This document shows, in pieces, positions 63,055-64,000 of a stretch of 64,000 nucleotides of DNA. The stretch is from Bacillota bacterium (GTDB lineage Bacteria; Bacillota; Limnochordia; Limnochordales; Limnochordaceae). Position 1 is the first letter of the stretch, and each line of letters starts with the position of its first letter. The stretch spans positions 1 to 64,000 of the forward strand of contig PIUA01000027.1 of NCBI GenBank assembly GCA_017577405.1. Reading direction: 5' to 3'. Position numbers and translations under genes: made by a program. The notes beneath the pieces are model-generated. The model made no database searches, had not been told where the DNA came from, and saw nothing but the letters and a program-made list of their open reading frames with translations.

Positions 63055-63972
63055 ATGTCGGGTGATTTCCAGGCGCTGCTGAACGATGTGGAGAAGACCT
63101 TGACCCGTCTTCGCCACGAGATCGGGCGCCTGCAACACCTGATCCTGACCGATGAGCTGACCGGGCTCTACAACCGCCGGTACCTGGAAGTCCGGCTCGT
63201 CGAGGAGCTGAACCGGGCCCAGCGGTACCACCGGTCGTTCAGTCTTTTGTTTCTCGATTTGGACGATTTCAAATCGGTGAATGAGCGCTTCGGTCATCCG
63301 GCGGGGGACCGGTTGCTGGCCGAGTTCGGCCAGGTGCTGCGGGAGAACGCCCGGGCCATGGACGTGGTCTTCCGCTACGGGGGCGAGGAGTTCCTTCTCC
63401 TCTTGCCCGAGACGGGCCTGGAAGCCGCCCTGGAGGTGGGCCAGCGCCTCCAGCGCCAGGTGGCCCAGCGGGCGTTCCTCGACGGCTGCCTCACCATCAC
63501 CTTCAGCGGCGGCGCGGTCAGCTTCCCAGCCGACGGGAGCGATCCGGAGACTCTGGTGCAACGGGCCGATATCGCCCTGCGGGTGGCGAAGGCCCAAGGG
63601 AAGAACCGGATCCTCGCCGCCGCCCGCCTGGGGCCGGAGGCGGCTGAGGTGGCGGCCGCCTGCCACCGGCCGCCGGAACCGCGCTGGGAGCCCCCGGAGC
63701 CGGTCGTCCGGCGTCTGGCCGTTCCGGGCTTCCGCCAGGGGAACCTCCTGCCCGCCTCATTCTGGAGTGGCGAGGAGCTTTTCCGCGTCCGGGCCCTGGT
63801 GGCCCACGAGCCGGCGGAGCCCGATGGGGCGGAGCGGTTTCTCTTCGAGACGGATCAGGGCCTCCAGCGCTTTGAGCGCCGGGATGGCCAGTGGTACTGG
63901 CTGGGCCCCGCGTCGAACGCCCAAGAGGCCAGGTCCCAGTCGGCTCCCCAGGCCGACGCCCCCCCGCCATGA
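63055..63972 (+). CDS. Diguanylate cyclase (GGDEF domain) with unknown C-terminal domain
   Basis: 305 residues, no membrane segment. A short coiled coil (1-30) leads into the GGDEF domain (32-195). LTDELTGLYNRRYL opens the domain, GGEEF at 109-113 is the active-site variant, and RAMD at 100-103 stands exactly five residues before it as the RxxD inhibitory I-site. It should make c-di-GMP from two GTP with product inhibition. Residues about 205-305 (VRRLAVPGFRQGNLL, RFLFETDQGLQRFERRDGQW) form a separate beta-rich segment that I do not recognise, placed where output or sensor domains are rare. Confidence 0.9.
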   Translation: MSGDFQALLNDVEKTLTRLRHEIGRLQHLILTDELTGLYNRRYLEVRLVEELNRAQRYHRSFSLLFLDLDDFKSVNERFGHPAGDRLLAEFGQVLRENARAMDVVFRYGGEEFLLLLPETGLEAALEVGQRLQRQVAQRAFLDGCLTITFSGGAVSFPADGSDPETLVQRADIALRVAKAQGKNRILAAARLGPEAAEVAAACHRPPEPRWEPPEPVVRRLAVPGFRQGNLLPASFWSGEELFRVRALVAHEPAEPDGAERFLFETDQGLQRFERRDGQWYWLGPASNAQEARSQSAPQADAPPP

Positions 63973-64000
63973 CCCGGTTCCCCCAGCGGATGGGGCCGGG

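Overview
The window is a GC-rich (about 70% by eye), gene-dense bacterial chromosome segment with no rRNA, tRNA, CRISPR array or insertion sequence that I could recognise. Two gene sets point in different directions. A HisZ plus short-HisG arrangement, DegV, ComB, a LysM/SleB-type wall hydrolase, PcrA, GatCAB and an Rgg-free Fur/PerR-like pair look Firmicute-like. TolC-type outer-membrane channels, a secretin remnant and several signal-peptide beta-barrel proteins require an outer membrane. A diderm, high-GC relative of the Bacillota (for example a Limnochordia-like lineage) fits best; this is inference from gene content, not a database match.

Region by region. 1-9000 (minus strand): one long drug-export type operon with two TolC-like proteins, two membrane-fusion adaptors, two MacB-type permeases and a single ATPase, read from a consensus promoter at 8976-9004 that carries a 22-bp palindrome over its -10 box. 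9277-11843: phosphoglucose/phosphomannose isomerase and ROK sugar kinase, facing a membrane-anchored cytochrome c. 12113-24039: an envelope island of secreted and beta-barrel proteins, a TPR-like exported protein, a soluble histidine kinase, two NarL-type regulators and a secretin gene broken by an out-of-frame deletion. 24307-28019: a class I amidotransferase followed by tsaE-tsaB-rimI-tsaD, the t6A tRNA-modification set. 28003-33344: a small basic protein under a very strong promoter, an aminotransferase, a SleB-like hydrolase, an orphan ParA, ComB and DegV.

34283-42818 is the most striking block: a single co-oriented run hpt-guaA-hisZ-hisG-hisD-hisB-hisA-hisF/I/E with overlapping or nearly overlapping genes. 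The glutaminase half of GuaA has lost its catalytic cysteine and glutamate. The histidine cluster has no hisH, the glutaminase of the HisF reaction. HisF is fused to HisI and HisE in one 516-residue protein. Together these suggest that nucleotide and histidine synthesis here may run on free ammonia, or that an amidotransferase is supplied from elsewhere.

42766-53428: a giant exported metallopeptidase/beta-propeller/beta-barrel protein, a glycerate kinase-GntP pair, an HD-GYP protein, PcrA helicase and a D,D-carboxypeptidase with a twin-arginine-like signal. 53554-63972: ligA-gatC-gatA-gatB-eamA-lgt-fur as a close-packed run, then a PerR-like regulator and a group-2-type sigma factor behind a promoter with a Fur-type palindrome, and a GGDEF protein at the right edge. 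The Lgt homologue lacks residues considered essential in the family.
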